Shown here: positions 39,121 through 50,465 of the stretch, piece by piece
Layout: the number at the start of each line of letters is the position of its first letter
Numbering within the stretch: the stretch's first letter is position 1
Program-made: the position numbers and the translations under genes
Assembly: GCF_035930445.1 (NCBI RefSeq)
Contig: NZ_CP142394.1
Span: 3,319,501-3,383,500, forward strand
DNA length: 64,000 nucleotides
DNA from: Sphingopyxis chilensis
GTDB taxonomy: Bacteria; Pseudomonadota; Alphaproteobacteria; Sphingomonadales; Sphingomonadaceae
Direction: 5' to 3'
The notes under the pieces: model-generated
Seen by the model: only the letters and a program-made list of their open reading frames with translations
Database searches by the model: none
Told to the model about the DNA's origin: nothing

Positions 39121-39587
39121 GCTCCATCCCTTTCGATGCGCGCGGCGAAACAGCCATGCGCGGCATTATGCGCATCGATATAGGCAATGGCCGCGTCGGC
39201 GAACAGGTCGCGGATCGCGCTATCCACCTCGCCCGGACCCGCAAGCCGCGCGGTTTGCAGCATGCCCTCGGCGTCGAAGGCGCGCAGCGCGAGCGAGCGC
39301 CCCTCGAACACCGGCGGCACGTCGTCGCGGTAGGCCGCAGCGGTCACTCCAGGCCGGACGTAAATCGCATAGGCGCTGCGATAGGGAGTCGCGACATCGT
39401 GGCTGGTGTGATGGATCAGGATCAGCTCCTCGCCGGCCTTCGCATCCTCGAGGCTGATCCGACAGGGAAAGCCGCGGTCGGCGGTCGCGGTCACACGGCG
39501 CGCGTTGATCGCGGCGAGGCCCGCGTCGTCGAGCGCGAAGAGCGGCGCAAAGCGATCGGGGCTGAGCCCCTCGATCAGATAGGTCAT
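39117..39587 (-). CDS. DUF1203-family protein
   Basis: 156 residues from ATG 39587, supported by AAAGGA eight bases upstream; the ATG nine bases earlier has no spacing for a ribosome site. Motifs PCRISLEDAKAGEELILIHH, SAYAIYVRPG and HNAAHGCFAARIERDG are typical of DUF1203. The conserved cysteines and histidines may bind metal. It is translationally coupled to ada (ATGA overlap), so a part in the alkylation response is possible. Confidence 0.85.
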   Translation of the reverse strand: MTYLIEGLSPDRFAPLFALDDAGLAAINARRVTATADRGFPCRISLEDAKAGEELILIHHTSHDVATPYRSAYAIYVRPGVTAAAYRDDVPPVFEGRSLALRAFDAEGMLQTARLAGPGEVDSAIRDLFADAAIAYIDAHNAAHGCFAARIERDGA

Positions 39588-39689
39588 CGAAAACATCCTT
39601 TCTCGGCTGTTGGAGCATGAATGCCACAGCGCGATTCGCACCGCGTCCCGATGCTTGCGTTCAAAGTTCGGGCGACTAGTGTGCCTCGC

Positions 39690-41228
39690 ATGACCCGTCT
39701 CATCGCGCTTCTCCTCGCTCTCGTCACTTTCGCCCTTCCGGCGCACGCCGCCGACGACATCAGCGCCGCCTCGCGCAGCGTCGTGCGCGTCGTCACCGTC
39801 GCGATGATGGACGGCGAGGTCGTCGGCTTCGGGCATGGCAGCGGCATCGCCATCTCGCCGACGCGTATCGTCACCAATGCGCATGTCGTCGAATCGGCGG
39901 CGCGCTACCCCGGCAATGTCGCGCTCGGCGTCGTCCCGTCGGAAGGACAGAAAAGCTATGCCGGCAAGCTGATCGCGATCGACACCGCGCGCGACCTCGC
40001 GCTCGTCGAAATCACCGAAGGGCGGCTGCCCGTCGCCGCCATCTACACCGGCCCGCTCGAATCGGGCGCCGACGTCGTTGCCCTCGGCTATCCCGGCAAC
40101 GTCGACCTCGCGACCGCGCGCAGCGCCAACGACTATATCACCCCGCGCACCCCGACGCGCAGCGAGGGCAATATGTCGAACCTGCAGTCGGTCGACGGCG
40201 TCACGATGCTGATCCACACCGCGAAAATCTCGCGCGGCAATTCGGGCGGTCCCCTCGTCGACCAGTGCGGGCGAATCGCCGGCATCAACACCGCGATCAC
40301 GCGCGCCGACGACGGCGATTCGCCCTTCGCCTTCGCCATTTCGGGGCGTGAGCTGATGCGCTTCCTCGCCGACGCGGGACAGCAATATACGAGCGTCGGC
40401 ACCCCTTGCCTGTCGATGGCCGAGGCCGACGCCCGCGACCGCGCCGCGCTCGACGCCGAAACGCGCGCCGAGATCGAGGCCAATGCCGCCAGAAATGCCG
40501 CCGCAAAACTCGACCGCGAGCTCAAGCTGGCGCGCGCCGGGGAGGAGGCGCTCGCCGCGCGCGAGAATCGCATCGCGCTCGCGGGCGTGCTGTTCGTGAT
40601 CGGCGCGCTCGCCGCGGGTGCCGGGCTGATGTTCTACAGCCAGAAGAATCTGCGTAACGCCAAGATCGCGGGCGGCGCCGGCGCGGTGCTGATCATCGGC
40701 GCGGCGCTGTTGTTCGCCACCCGCCCCGACGCGCATGCCGAACTCGCCCCGGACGCGGCGAAGGCGCCCGCAACCGCGGCGCCCAAGCTGGCCCAGGGCA
40801 GCCTGCTCTGCACGATCCGTCCGGACCGCAGCCGCATCACCGTATCGGCGACGACCGACGTGCCGATCACGATCGGCAAGGGCGGCTGCGTCAACGGGCG
40901 CACCCAATATACAAGGGGCGCCGACGACCGCTGGCAACGCATCCTCGTTCCCAACGAGGAAGCGACCGTCACCGTCGCCTCGATCGATTCGGCGGGCCGC
41001 GACTATCGCGTCGACCGCTATCTGCTCGATGCCGAGACGATGGCCAAGGCGCGCGAGACGCGCGCGACGGTCACCATCAAGAGCTGCACAGCCGACCCCG
41101 ACGAACTCGCGGGGCTCGCCGCGCAACAGGACGCGATCCGCAGCGCGCTGCCCGCCACCCCGAACGAGCGGCTCGTCTATCGCTGCCAGCCGGCGGCGGG
41201 AGCGGCGGCGAAGCCGAAGGAAAGCTGA
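39690..41228 (+). CDS. Membrane-anchored trypsin-like serine protease
   Basis: 512 residues from ATG 39690. Signal peptide about 1-20. Trypsin-like domain with a visible triad: His in TNAHVVESA, Asp in DTARDLALVE, Ser in RGNSGGPLVD. A coiled coil with KLDRELKLARAGEEALAARE leads to a membrane region of two helices (about 295-315 and 325-345), then a C-terminal domain of about 150 residues without known family. Probably periplasmic, HtrA-like without PDZ domains. Confidence 0.85.
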   Translation: MTRLIALLLALVTFALPAHAADDISAASRSVVRVVTVAMMDGEVVGFGHGSGIAISPTRIVTNAHVVESAARYPGNVALGVVPSEGQKSYAGKLIAIDTARDLALVEITEGRLPVAAIYTGPLESGADVVALGYPGNVDLATARSANDYITPRTPTRSEGNMSNLQSVDGVTMLIHTAKISRGNSGGPLVDQCGRIAGINTAITRADDGDSPFAFAISGRELMRFLADAGQQYTSVGTPCLSMAEADARDRAALDAETRAEIEANAARNAAAKLDRELKLARAGEEALAARENRIALAGVLFVIGALAAGAGLMFYSQKNLRNAKIAGGAGAVLIIGAALLFATRPDAHAELAPDAAKAPATAAPKLAQGSLLCTIRPDRSRITVSATTDVPITIGKGGCVNGRTQYTRGADDRWQRILVPNEEATVTVASIDSAGRDYRVDRYLLDAETMAKARETRATVTIKSCTADPDELAGLAAQQDAIRSALPATPNERLVYRCQPAAGAAAKPKES

Positions 41229-41259
41229 CGCTCTTCCGCAACGACCCCGTCCCCGCGCG

Positions 41260-41790
41260 CTATGCCAGGTCGAGCGCGGCGCATATTTGCTCCGCTGCGT
41301 CGGCGGCGCTCACCGCGCCCGTATCGATCGCGACCCGCGCCTCGGGCAGCGGCGGATAGGCGAAGGCACCCTGCGCATCGAGTTCGCGGTAAAGCGCCAG
41401 CGACGACAATTTGCCGCTTGCCTGCCGCGATGCGGTCTCGACCCGAGCCTCGATCACGTCGGGCGGGCAGCTGAGCGCGACGAAATCGACATGGCCGCCC
41501 GCCGCCTCGACCAGCGCCGCGACGCGGCCCGGAAAATCGGGCGCGACGCTCGCTTCGGGGTGGAAGGTGAAGATCATCGAGCGGTCCTCGGCCGCCGCCG
41601 CCGCGAAAACGTCGAGCCATATCCGCTCGCGCAGATCGACAAAGGCTGGGCTGCCGAACGGAAACACCGCGAGCAGCGCATCGACGACAAGATGATTGTG
41701 GAACAGCGACAGGCCGGTGCGCGCCGCAAGCTCGCGCGCGACGGTCAGCTTTCCCGATGCTGCGGGACCGTGGATGAAGACCAGCCTCAT
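41260..41790 (-). CDS. P-loop kinase-like protein (shikimate-kinase fold)
   Basis: 176 residues from ATG 41790. Walker A in HGPAASGKLTVAREL, then FHNHLVVDALLAVFPFGS and VDFVALSCPPDVIEARV. The fold is that of small-molecule kinases (AAA_33/shikimate kinase type). The substrate is unknown. Its ATG overlaps the stop of the dienelactone hydrolase gene upstream (ATGA), so the two are probably coupled. Convergent with the protease gene. Confidence 0.78.
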   Translation of the reverse strand: MRLVFIHGPAASGKLTVARELAARTGLSLFHNHLVVDALLAVFPFGSPAFVDLRERIWLDVFAAAAAEDRSMIFTFHPEASVAPDFPGRVAALVEAAGGHVDFVALSCPPDVIEARVETASRQASGKLSSLALYRELDAQGAFAYPPLPEARVAIDTGAVSAADAAEQICAALDLA

Positions 41791-42464
41791 CCCCCGCACG
41801 CCCTGAACAGCATCAGCGTGCGTTCGCGCGCCAATTCGCTCGACGGTTCGTGATAATCCTTGCGCCGGTCGCTGTTGAAGCCGTGGTTCGCGTCATAGAC
41901 GAAGACCTGCGCGGTCGGATGATCCTTCGCGATCAGCGCCTCGACCCCCGCCATCGGGATGCCCGCGTCATAGCGGCCGAAATGCGCGATGGTCGCGCAG
42001 CGCGGCGCCTCGTCCCTGAACATGGTGGGGACAAGGCTGCCGTAATAGGCCGACGCCGCGGCAAGATCGGGGCTGACCTGCGCCATCCGCCACGCGACCG
42101 AGCCGCCATAGCAATAGCCGGTGATGAAGACGGGGCCCTTCGCTTTGAGCGCGTCGATGCACGTCTGCGCATCCTTGAGGCTCTGCTCGAACGGGTGCAG
42201 CTCGCGCGCGAGCTGCACCGCGCGCTCGAACTGCGGGCCCGAATAGTCGCTCTCGAACCCCGGATGCTCGCGGTCGAAGAGCGCGGGGCTCAGCACCTCA
42301 TAGCCGTCGGCGGCATATTCGTCCGCCAGCTCGCGGATATGGTCGGTGACGCCGAAAATCTCCTGGATGAGCACCAGCCCGCCGCGCCGCTCGCCCTCCG
42401 CCTCGGCATGATAGACGGCAATTTCAGCGCCATCGTCCATCATCATCCGGATCATGTCGCCCAT
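41787..42464 (-). CDS. Dienelactone hydrolase-family protein
   Basis: 225 residues from ATG 42464. Alpha/beta hydrolase with the family's Cys nucleophile (GYCYGGSVAW), Asp in GRYDAGIPM and His in YDANHGFNSD. It may hydrolyse lactones or act more broadly as a carboxymethylenebutenolidase-like enzyme. The frame stays open far upstream through the antisense of the whole atp operon, but the start is set by family length and by the atp genes. Confidence 0.9.
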   Translation of the reverse strand: MGDMIRMMMDDGAEIAVYHAEAEGERRGGLVLIQEIFGVTDHIRELADEYAADGYEVLSPALFDREHPGFESDYSGPQFERAVQLARELHPFEQSLKDAQTCIDALKAKGPVFITGYCYGGSVAWRMAQVSPDLAAASAYYGSLVPTMFRDEAPRCATIAHFGRYDAGIPMAGVEALIAKDHPTAQVFVYDANHGFNSDRRKDYHEPSSELARERTLMLFRACGG

Positions 42465-42546
42465 CGCTCGCCCTTCCTCCTCACCCACAAATTTTCGTTC
42501 TGCCGTCCCTATCGCGCGAGGGGCCAAAAGCAATCGCCCCACATCC

Positions 42547-42575
42547 TTGCATTGCGGCAAAATCGTTGCTACGCG
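42547..42575 (+). promoter_or_regulatory. Promoter of the atpHAGDC operon
   Basis: TTGCAT at 42547-42552, 17-base spacer, TACGCG at 42570-42575; leader of about 85 bases to atpH with a CCCCG/CGGGG hairpin. Confidence 0.5.
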
Positions 42576-42665
42576 CGCCCCGACTTTGCAGCGGGGGGCA
42601 TTTTCGGATGCCGGGCAAATCCGCGCAGCCATCCCCCTCGGGATCGAAGAAAAGGACTTTCGCGC

Positions 42666-43232
42666 GTGGAGAATTCCGGCGGCATTCAGGGCAACATCAC
42701 GGCGGGCCTCGCGGGCCGCTATGCGGTCGCTTTGTTCGATCTGGCGCGCGAATCGAACGCGATCGACGCGGTCGCCAAGAGCCTCGGCGACCTGCGCGCA
42801 GGCATCGCCGAATCGGCCGACCTGTCGGCGCTGATCGCCAGCCCCGTCGTCGGCCGCGCCGACGCCGCGAATGCCATCGCCGCGGTCGCCAAGGCGATGA
42901 AGCTCGATTCGCTCACCACCAAGTTCCTCGGCGTGCTCGCCGAGAACCGCCGTCTCGCCGACCTGCCCAGGATGATCGACGCCTTCGACGCGATCGTCGC
43001 CGACCATCGCGGCGAAGTGACCGCCAAGGTCACCAGCGCGCACCCGCTCAGCGCGGCGCAGCTGAAAGAGCTGGCCGCGAACCTCAAATCCCGTGTCGGG
43101 CGCGACGTCACCGTCGCGGCGACCGTCGATCCCGCCATCCTCGGCGGCCTCGTCGTCCAGCTGGGCAGCCAGCTGATCGACGGCAGCATCCGTACCCGTC
43201 TCAATAGCTTCGCGACTGCGATGAAAGGCTGA
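42666..43232 (+). CDS. atpH: ATP synthase F1 delta subunit
   Basis: 188 residues with GTG start; AAGGA lies nine bases upstream. LAGRYAVALFDLARE, LGVLAENRRLADLPRMIDAF, and GGLVVQLGSQLIDGSIRTRL are the delta-subunit motifs. It joins the F1 head to the Fo stator. First gene of the F1-only operon usual in alphaproteobacteria; the Fo genes are elsewhere. Confidence 0.95.
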   Translation: MENSGGIQGNITAGLAGRYAVALFDLARESNAIDAVAKSLGDLRAGIAESADLSALIASPVVGRADAANAIAAVAKAMKLDSLTTKFLGVLAENRRLADLPRMIDAFDAIVADHRGEVTAKVTSAHPLSAAQLKELAANLKSRVGRDVTVAATVDPAILGGLVVQLGSQLIDGSIRTRLNSFATAMKG

Positions 43233-44765
<1,533 letters not shown>

Positions 44766-44775
44766 CCATTCACGT

Positions 44776-44836
44776 CGTCGTCCCGGCGAAAGCCGGGATC
44801 TCGACGATGAGGCCCCGGCCTTCGCCGGGGTGACGA
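44776..44836. repeat. Dispersed GC-rich repeat in the atp operon
   Basis: TCCCGGCGAAAGCCGGGA is a perfect stem with GAAA loop; CCCCGGCCTTCGCCGGGG is a second one. Together they form nested palindromes in the 93-base gap between atpA and atpG. Related to the element at 32851-32930. Confidence 0.75.
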
Positions 44837-44858
44837 ACAAAGGGTAAAGACGGGACTT

Positions 44859-45734
44859 ATGGCCAGTCTGAAGGAACTCAAAGGGCGCATCGTCTCGGTC
44901 AAATCGACCCAGAAGATCACCAAGGCCAAGAAGATGGTCGCCGCCGCCAAGCTCCGCAAGGCGCAGGCGGCCGCCGAAGCCGCGCGTCCTTACGCGGAGC
45001 GGCTCGAAGGCGTCGTCGCCAGCCTCGCGTCGAAGGTCGGCGCGTCGGATTCGGCGCCGAAGCTGCTTTCGGGCACGGGCAAGAGCGACACGCACCTGCT
45101 CGTCGTGCTCAACAGCGATCGCGGCCTCGCCGGCGCGTTCAACTCGAACATCGTCAAGGCCGCGCGCGACAAGGCGCTCGAACTGCAATCGCAAGGCAAG
45201 AAGGTTCTCTTCTACCTCGTCGGCCGCAAGGGCCGTCCGGTGATCGCGCGTCTGTTCCCGGGCCAGATCATCGAACAATATGAAACGACCGGCATCCGCG
45301 ACATCGGCTTCGAACAGGCGAGCGACATCTCGGCGAAGGTGATGGAGCTTTACGAGGCCGGCGCCTTCGACGTCGCGCACCTCTTCTATTCGAAGTTCCG
45401 CTCGGCGCTGCTCCAGGAAGCGACCGGCCAGCAACTGATCCCCGTTCCCGCGCCGGTCGACGTTCCGGCACCCGGCGGCGCCGCGGTCGAATATGAACCC
45501 GACGAGGAGGCGATCCTCGCCGACCTCTTGCCGCGCAACATCACCATCCAGATCTTCAAGGGCCTGCTGGAAAACGCCGCATCCGAGCAGGGCGCGTCGA
45601 TGACCGCAATGGACAATGCGACGCGCAACGCGGGCGACCTGATCAACAAGCTGACCATCGTTTACAACCGCACGCGTCAGGCGGCGATCACGACCGAACT
45701 CATCGAAATCATTGCAGGCGCGGAAGCGCTCTAA
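44859..45734 (+). CDS. atpG: ATP synthase F1 gamma subunit
   Basis: 291 residues. [20 protein letters not shown] and [16 protein letters not shown] at the N terminus, [12 protein letters not shown], and the C-terminal helix [20 protein letters not shown] are the gamma-shaft signatures. It rotates inside the alpha3beta3 head. Normal length with no odd features. Confidence 0.97.
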   Translation: MASLKELKGRIVSVKSTQKITKAKKMVAAAKLRKAQAAAEAARPYAERLEGVVASLASKVGASDSAPKLLSGTGKSDTHLLVVLNSDRGLAGAFNSNIVKAARDKALELQSQGKKVLFYLVGRKGRPVIARLFPGQIIEQYETTGIRDIGFEQASDISAKVMELYEAGAFDVAHLFYSKFRSALLQEATGQQLIPVPAPVDVPAPGGAAVEYEPDEEAILADLLPRNITIQIFKGLLENAASEQGASMTAMDNATRNAGDLINKLTIVYNRTRQAAITTELIEIIAGAEAL

Positions 45735-47291
<1,557 letters not shown>

Positions 47292-47296
47292 TTAAC

Positions 47297-47318
47297 CCCC
47301 TCCCCCTCAGGGGAGGGG
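47297..47318. repeat. Short palindrome between atpD and atpC
   Basis: CCCCTCCCC-CTCA-GGGGAGGGG: two perfect nine-base arms. May stabilise or trim the transcript, or be a REP-like element. Confidence 0.55.
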
Positions 47319-47333
47319 CTTAAGGATGAAGAC

Positions 47334-47591
47334 ATGGCCCTGAAGTTCGAACTCGTCACCCCCGCCCGCCTCGAGCGGACCGCCGACGTCCATATGGTCA
47401 CCGTGCCGGGGACCGAGGGCGATTTCTCGGTGCTCGAAGGCCATGCGCCCTTCATGGCGACGCTGCGCAACGGCCCGCTGACCATCTATGCCACCGCCGG
47501 CGCCGAGCCCGAAGTGATCGAGGTCGAGGGCGGCTTTGCCGAGGTGAGCGAAGCGGGCCTCACCGTCCTTGCCGAGCATATCGCCGGCTGA
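47334..47591 (+). CDS. atpC: ATP synthase F1 epsilon subunit
   Basis: 85 residues, a short epsilon that comprises the N-terminal beta-barrel ([44 protein letters not shown]) and lacks the C-terminal helical hairpin of longer homologues, as in many alphaproteobacteria. That hairpin inhibits ATP hydrolysis in E. coli, so control here probably differs. Last gene of the operon. Confidence 0.94.
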   Translation: MALKFELVTPARLERTADVHMVTVPGTEGDFSVLEGHAPFMATLRNGPLTIYATAGAEPEVIEVEGGFAEVSEAGLTVLAEHIAG

Positions 47592-47615
47592 TTTTTCGCC
47601 CGTCCACGGCGATCA

Positions 47616-47649
47616 AAAGCCCGCATCCCCCATCGGATGCGGGCTTTTT
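47616..47649 (+). terminator. Terminator of the atp operon
   Basis: AAAGCCCGCATCC / GGATGCGGGCTTT, a 13-bp stem with a six-base loop, continues into a T-run at 47645-47649. Confidence 0.9.
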
Positions 47650-47782
47650 CATGCGCGCCGCATCTCTCCTTCGGCCGCATTAGGACAATGTCAAAGTTTC
47701 CGATTTATTCACCGTGTCCGATGGGGGTGCGTCCGCGGCTGCGGGCCATACCCGAAGGGATTTGGAAAGCAGGATAAAACGG

Positions 47783-49279
47783 ATGAGTGCATTCGGACGC
47801 CGCCCCGGAACAGCTGGCCGCCCCGCCTTTGGCGTGGCGAAACCGATGCAGACTGGCCCCGGCGTGCCCGGCGGCGCGCAATTCCCCGCGATCGACACCG
47901 TGCCTGCCGAAGCCCCGCCGCCGATGCCGTCGAACCTGACCCCCGAAGAAGAGGCGATGGAGCGGCTGAACCAGCGTTCGACCGCCGAGGCGATGGAACC
48001 CGAAAAGGCGCAGGGCTTCGAAGCCAGCGTCCACAAGATCAAGGAACAGGTGCTGCCACGCCTGCTCGAACGCGTCGATCCGGAGGCGGCGGCAACGCTC
48101 AACAAGGACGAGCTGACCGAGGAATTCCGTCCGATCATCCTCGAAGTGCTTGCGGAACTGCGCATCACATTGAACCGCCGCGAGCAATTCGCGCTCGAAA
48201 AGGTGCTCGTCGACGAATTGCTCGGCTTTGGCCCGCTCGAGGAGCTTCTCGCCGATCCCGATATCAGCGACATCATGGTCAACGGTCCGTACCAGACCTA
48301 TATCGAGCGCAAGGGCCAGCTCGTCATCGCGCCGATTCAGTTCCGCGACGAACAGCATCTGTTCCAGATCGCGCAGCGCATCTGCAACCTCGTAGGCCGC
48401 CGCGTCGACCAGACCACCCCGCTCGCCGACGCCCGCCTCAAGGACGGCAGCCGCGTCAACGTGATCGTCCCGCCGCTGTCCTTGCGCGGTACCGCGATCT
48501 CGATTCGTAAATTCTCGGCCAAGCCGATCACGCTCGACATGCTCTGCCAGTGGGGCGCGATGAGCCAGAAGATGTGCACCGCGCTCAAGATCGCGGGCGC
48601 CAGCCGCTTCAACATCGTCATCTCGGGCGGCACGGGCTCGGGTAAAACCACCATGCTCAACGCGCTGTCGAAGATGATCGACCCCGGCGAACGCGTGCTC
48701 ACCATCGAGGACGCCGCCGAACTTCGCCTGCAGCAGCCGCACTGGCTGCCGCTCGAAACGCGCCCCGCGAACCTCGAGGGCAATGGCGCAATCCACATGG
48801 GCGACCTTGTCAAGAACGCGCTGCGTATGCGCCCCGACCGGATCATCATGGGCGAGGTTCGCGGCGCCGAATGTTTCGACCTTCTCGCCGCGATGAACAC
48901 GGGTCACGACGGCTCGATGTGTACGCTTCACAGCAACAGCCCGCGCGAATGCCTCGGCCGTATGGAAAACATGGTGCTGATGGGCGACATCAAGATCCCG
49001 AAGGAAGCGATCTCGAAGCAGATCGCCGACTCGGTCGACCTGATCGTCCAGATCAAGCGCCTGCGCGACGGCTCGCGCCGCGTCACCAACGTCACCGAGG
49101 TGATCGGCATGGAAGGCGACGTCATCGTCACGCAGGAATTGTTCAAGTTCGAATATCTCGACGAGGACAAGGACGGCAAGATCGTCGGCGAATATCGCTC
49201 GATGGGCCTGCGCCCCTATACGCTCGAAAAGGCCCGCCAATACGGCTTCGACCAGCCCTATCTCGAGGCGTGCCTCTGA
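47783..49279 (+). CDS. cpaF: CpaF-family secretion/pilus ATPase
   Basis: 498 residues from ATG 47783 with an AGGATA site. Walker A GGTGSGKTTMLN; HLQ-like and IEDAAELRLQQPHW; Walker B-like IIMGEVRGAECFDLL; TGHDGSMCTLHSNSPREC. These are the T2SS/T4 ATPase boxes of CpaF/TadA, which powers Flp-type (tight adherence) pili. The usual cpa/tad neighbours are absent: it stands between the atp terminator and a dispersed repeat. Confidence 0.93.
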   Translation: MSAFGRRPGTAGRPAFGVAKPMQTGPGVPGGAQFPAIDTVPAEAPPPMPSNLTPEEEAMERLNQRSTAEAMEPEKAQGFEASVHKIKEQVLPRLLERVDPEAAATLNKDELTEEFRPIILEVLAELRITLNRREQFALEKVLVDELLGFGPLEELLADPDISDIMVNGPYQTYIERKGQLVIAPIQFRDEQHLFQIAQRICNLVGRRVDQTTPLADARLKDGSRVNVIVPPLSLRGTAISIRKFSAKPITLDMLCQWGAMSQKMCTALKIAGASRFNIVISGGTGSGKTTMLNALSKMIDPGERVLTIEDAAELRLQQPHWLPLETRPANLEGNGAIHMGDLVKNALRMRPDRIIMGEVRGAECFDLLAAMNTGHDGSMCTLHSNSPRECLGRMENMVLMGDIKIPKEAISKQIADSVDLIVQIKRLRDGSRRVTNVTEVIGMEGDVIVTQELFKFEYLDEDKDGKIVGEYRSMGLRPYTLEKARQYGFDQPYLEACL

Positions 49280-49285
49280 ACTCGA

Positions 49286-49381
49286 CGTCATTGCGAGGAG
49301 CGTAGCGACGAAGCAATCTCCAGCTATCGGCCTTGCACGAGACCCATAGCTGGAGATTGCTTCGCTCCGCTCGCAATGACG
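49286..49381. repeat. Dispersed palindromic repeat, CGTCATTGCGAG family, copy 3
   Basis: CGTCATTGCGAGGAGCGTAG and GCTCCGCTCGCAATGACG arms; inner GCAATCTCCAGCTAT/ATAGCTGGAGATTGC is a 15-base perfect pair. It lies between cpaF and the 61-residue membrane protein gene. Longest and most regular of the three copies. Confidence 0.88.
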
Positions 49382-49396
49382 CAGAGTGAACGGCGC

Positions 49397-49582
49397 CTAT
49401 GGCTTCAACGCGAACGCCGCCGCGAACAGCGCGACCGCGGCCGATGCCAGCGCGATCCCGCGCCATGGCATGAAACCGACCTGTTCGACGTCGCGCCGGT
49501 TGTTGCGGCGCCAGCTCGCGATCTCGGCAACGCCGAACAGCGCCGCAGCCGTGATCGCCACCGACAGCATCGACACTTGCAT
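49397..49582 (-). CDS. Small two-helix membrane protein
   Basis: 61 residues from ATG 49582 (MQVSMLSVAI). Two hydrophobic segments, about residues 4-20 and 41-58, are separated by a basic loop (SWRRNNRRDVEQVG). No family is recognised. The divergent gene is the exported methyltransferase. The longer frame upstream reads as a shadow of that gene's signal peptide. Confidence 0.5.
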   Translation of the reverse strand: MQVSMLSVAITAAALFGVAEIASWRRNNRRDVEQVGFMPWRGIALASAAVALFAAAFALKP

Positions 49583-49634
49583 TACCGCGCAACCCTTCGC
49601 AAACAGGAGCCTTCCCTGGAGAGAGGTGCCCCAT

Positions 49635-50465
49635 ATGCGTCCGCTATTGATAGTTGCAAGTGCCGCCATCGCAATCGCCGTTCCCGCATCGGCGATGCAA
49701 CACGACGACCATGCCGGCCACGCTGCGCCAAAGGCCGGTGAAGCGATCGCCGCAGCGGTCGCCGCGCCCACGCGCACGCCCGCCAACACCGCGCGCGACC
49801 CGTTTCGTCATCCCGCCGAAACGCTCGCCTTCTTCGGCGTGAAGCCCGGCGACACGGTGGTCGAGCTGTGGCCCGGCGGCGGCTGGTACACCGAAATCCT
49901 CGCCCCGCTGGCGAAGTCCGGCGGCGGCACCCTCTATGTCGCGGCGCCGTGGGAGCGCGGCCTTAACCGGATCAAGGAAAAACAGGCGGCCGATGCGGGC
50001 ACCTATGGCGCGCTGAAGCTCGCCGAGTTCCCGGCCACGGGCGCGGGGACGAAGGTTCCCGACGGCAGCGCCGATGTCGTGCTGACCTTCCGCAACGTCC
50101 ACAACTGGCGCTTTGGCGGCGCCGACAAGACCACCGACGCCTTCAAGCAGATTTTCGCGATGCTCAAGCCCGGCGGCACGCTCGGCGTCGTCGAGCACCG
50201 CCTCGATGAAAGCGACGACAGCGCGAAGGAAGAAAAGTCGGGCTATATGAAGAAAAGCTCGATCGTCGCCTTTGCCGAGGCCGCGGGCTTCAAGCTGGCG
50301 GGGGAAAGCGAGATCAACGCCAACCCCAAGGACACCAAGGATTATGCCAAGGGCGTCTGGACCCTTCCGCCGAGCCTGACCGAAGGCGAGACCGACCGCG
50401 CCAAATATGTCGCGATCGGCGAATCGGACCGCATGACGCTGAAATTCGTGAAGCCGGCGTCCTGA
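49635..50465 (+). CDS. Exported SAM-dependent methyltransferase-like protein
   Basis: 276 residues from ATG 49635 with GAGAGG eight bases upstream. A signal peptide (MRPLLIVASAAIAIAVPASA) is followed by a His-rich stretch (MQHDDHAGHA) and a class I methyltransferase fold: VELWPGGGWYTEILAP is motif I, DVVLTFRNVHNW the later motif. SAM is not normally available in the periplasm, so the exported form is odd; such COG4798-type proteins with signal peptides are known in proteobacteria. Ends in a CTGA overlap with aat. Confidence 0.85.
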   Translation: MRPLLIVASAAIAIAVPASAMQHDDHAGHAAPKAGEAIAAAVAAPTRTPANTARDPFRHPAETLAFFGVKPGDTVVELWPGGGWYTEILAPLAKSGGGTLYVAAPWERGLNRIKEKQAADAGTYGALKLAEFPATGAGTKVPDGSADVVLTFRNVHNWRFGGADKTTDAFKQIFAMLKPGGTLGVVEHRLDESDDSAKEEKSGYMKKSSIVAFAEAAGFKLAGESEINANPKDTKDYAKGVWTLPPSLTEGETDRAKYVAIGESDRMTLKFVKPAS

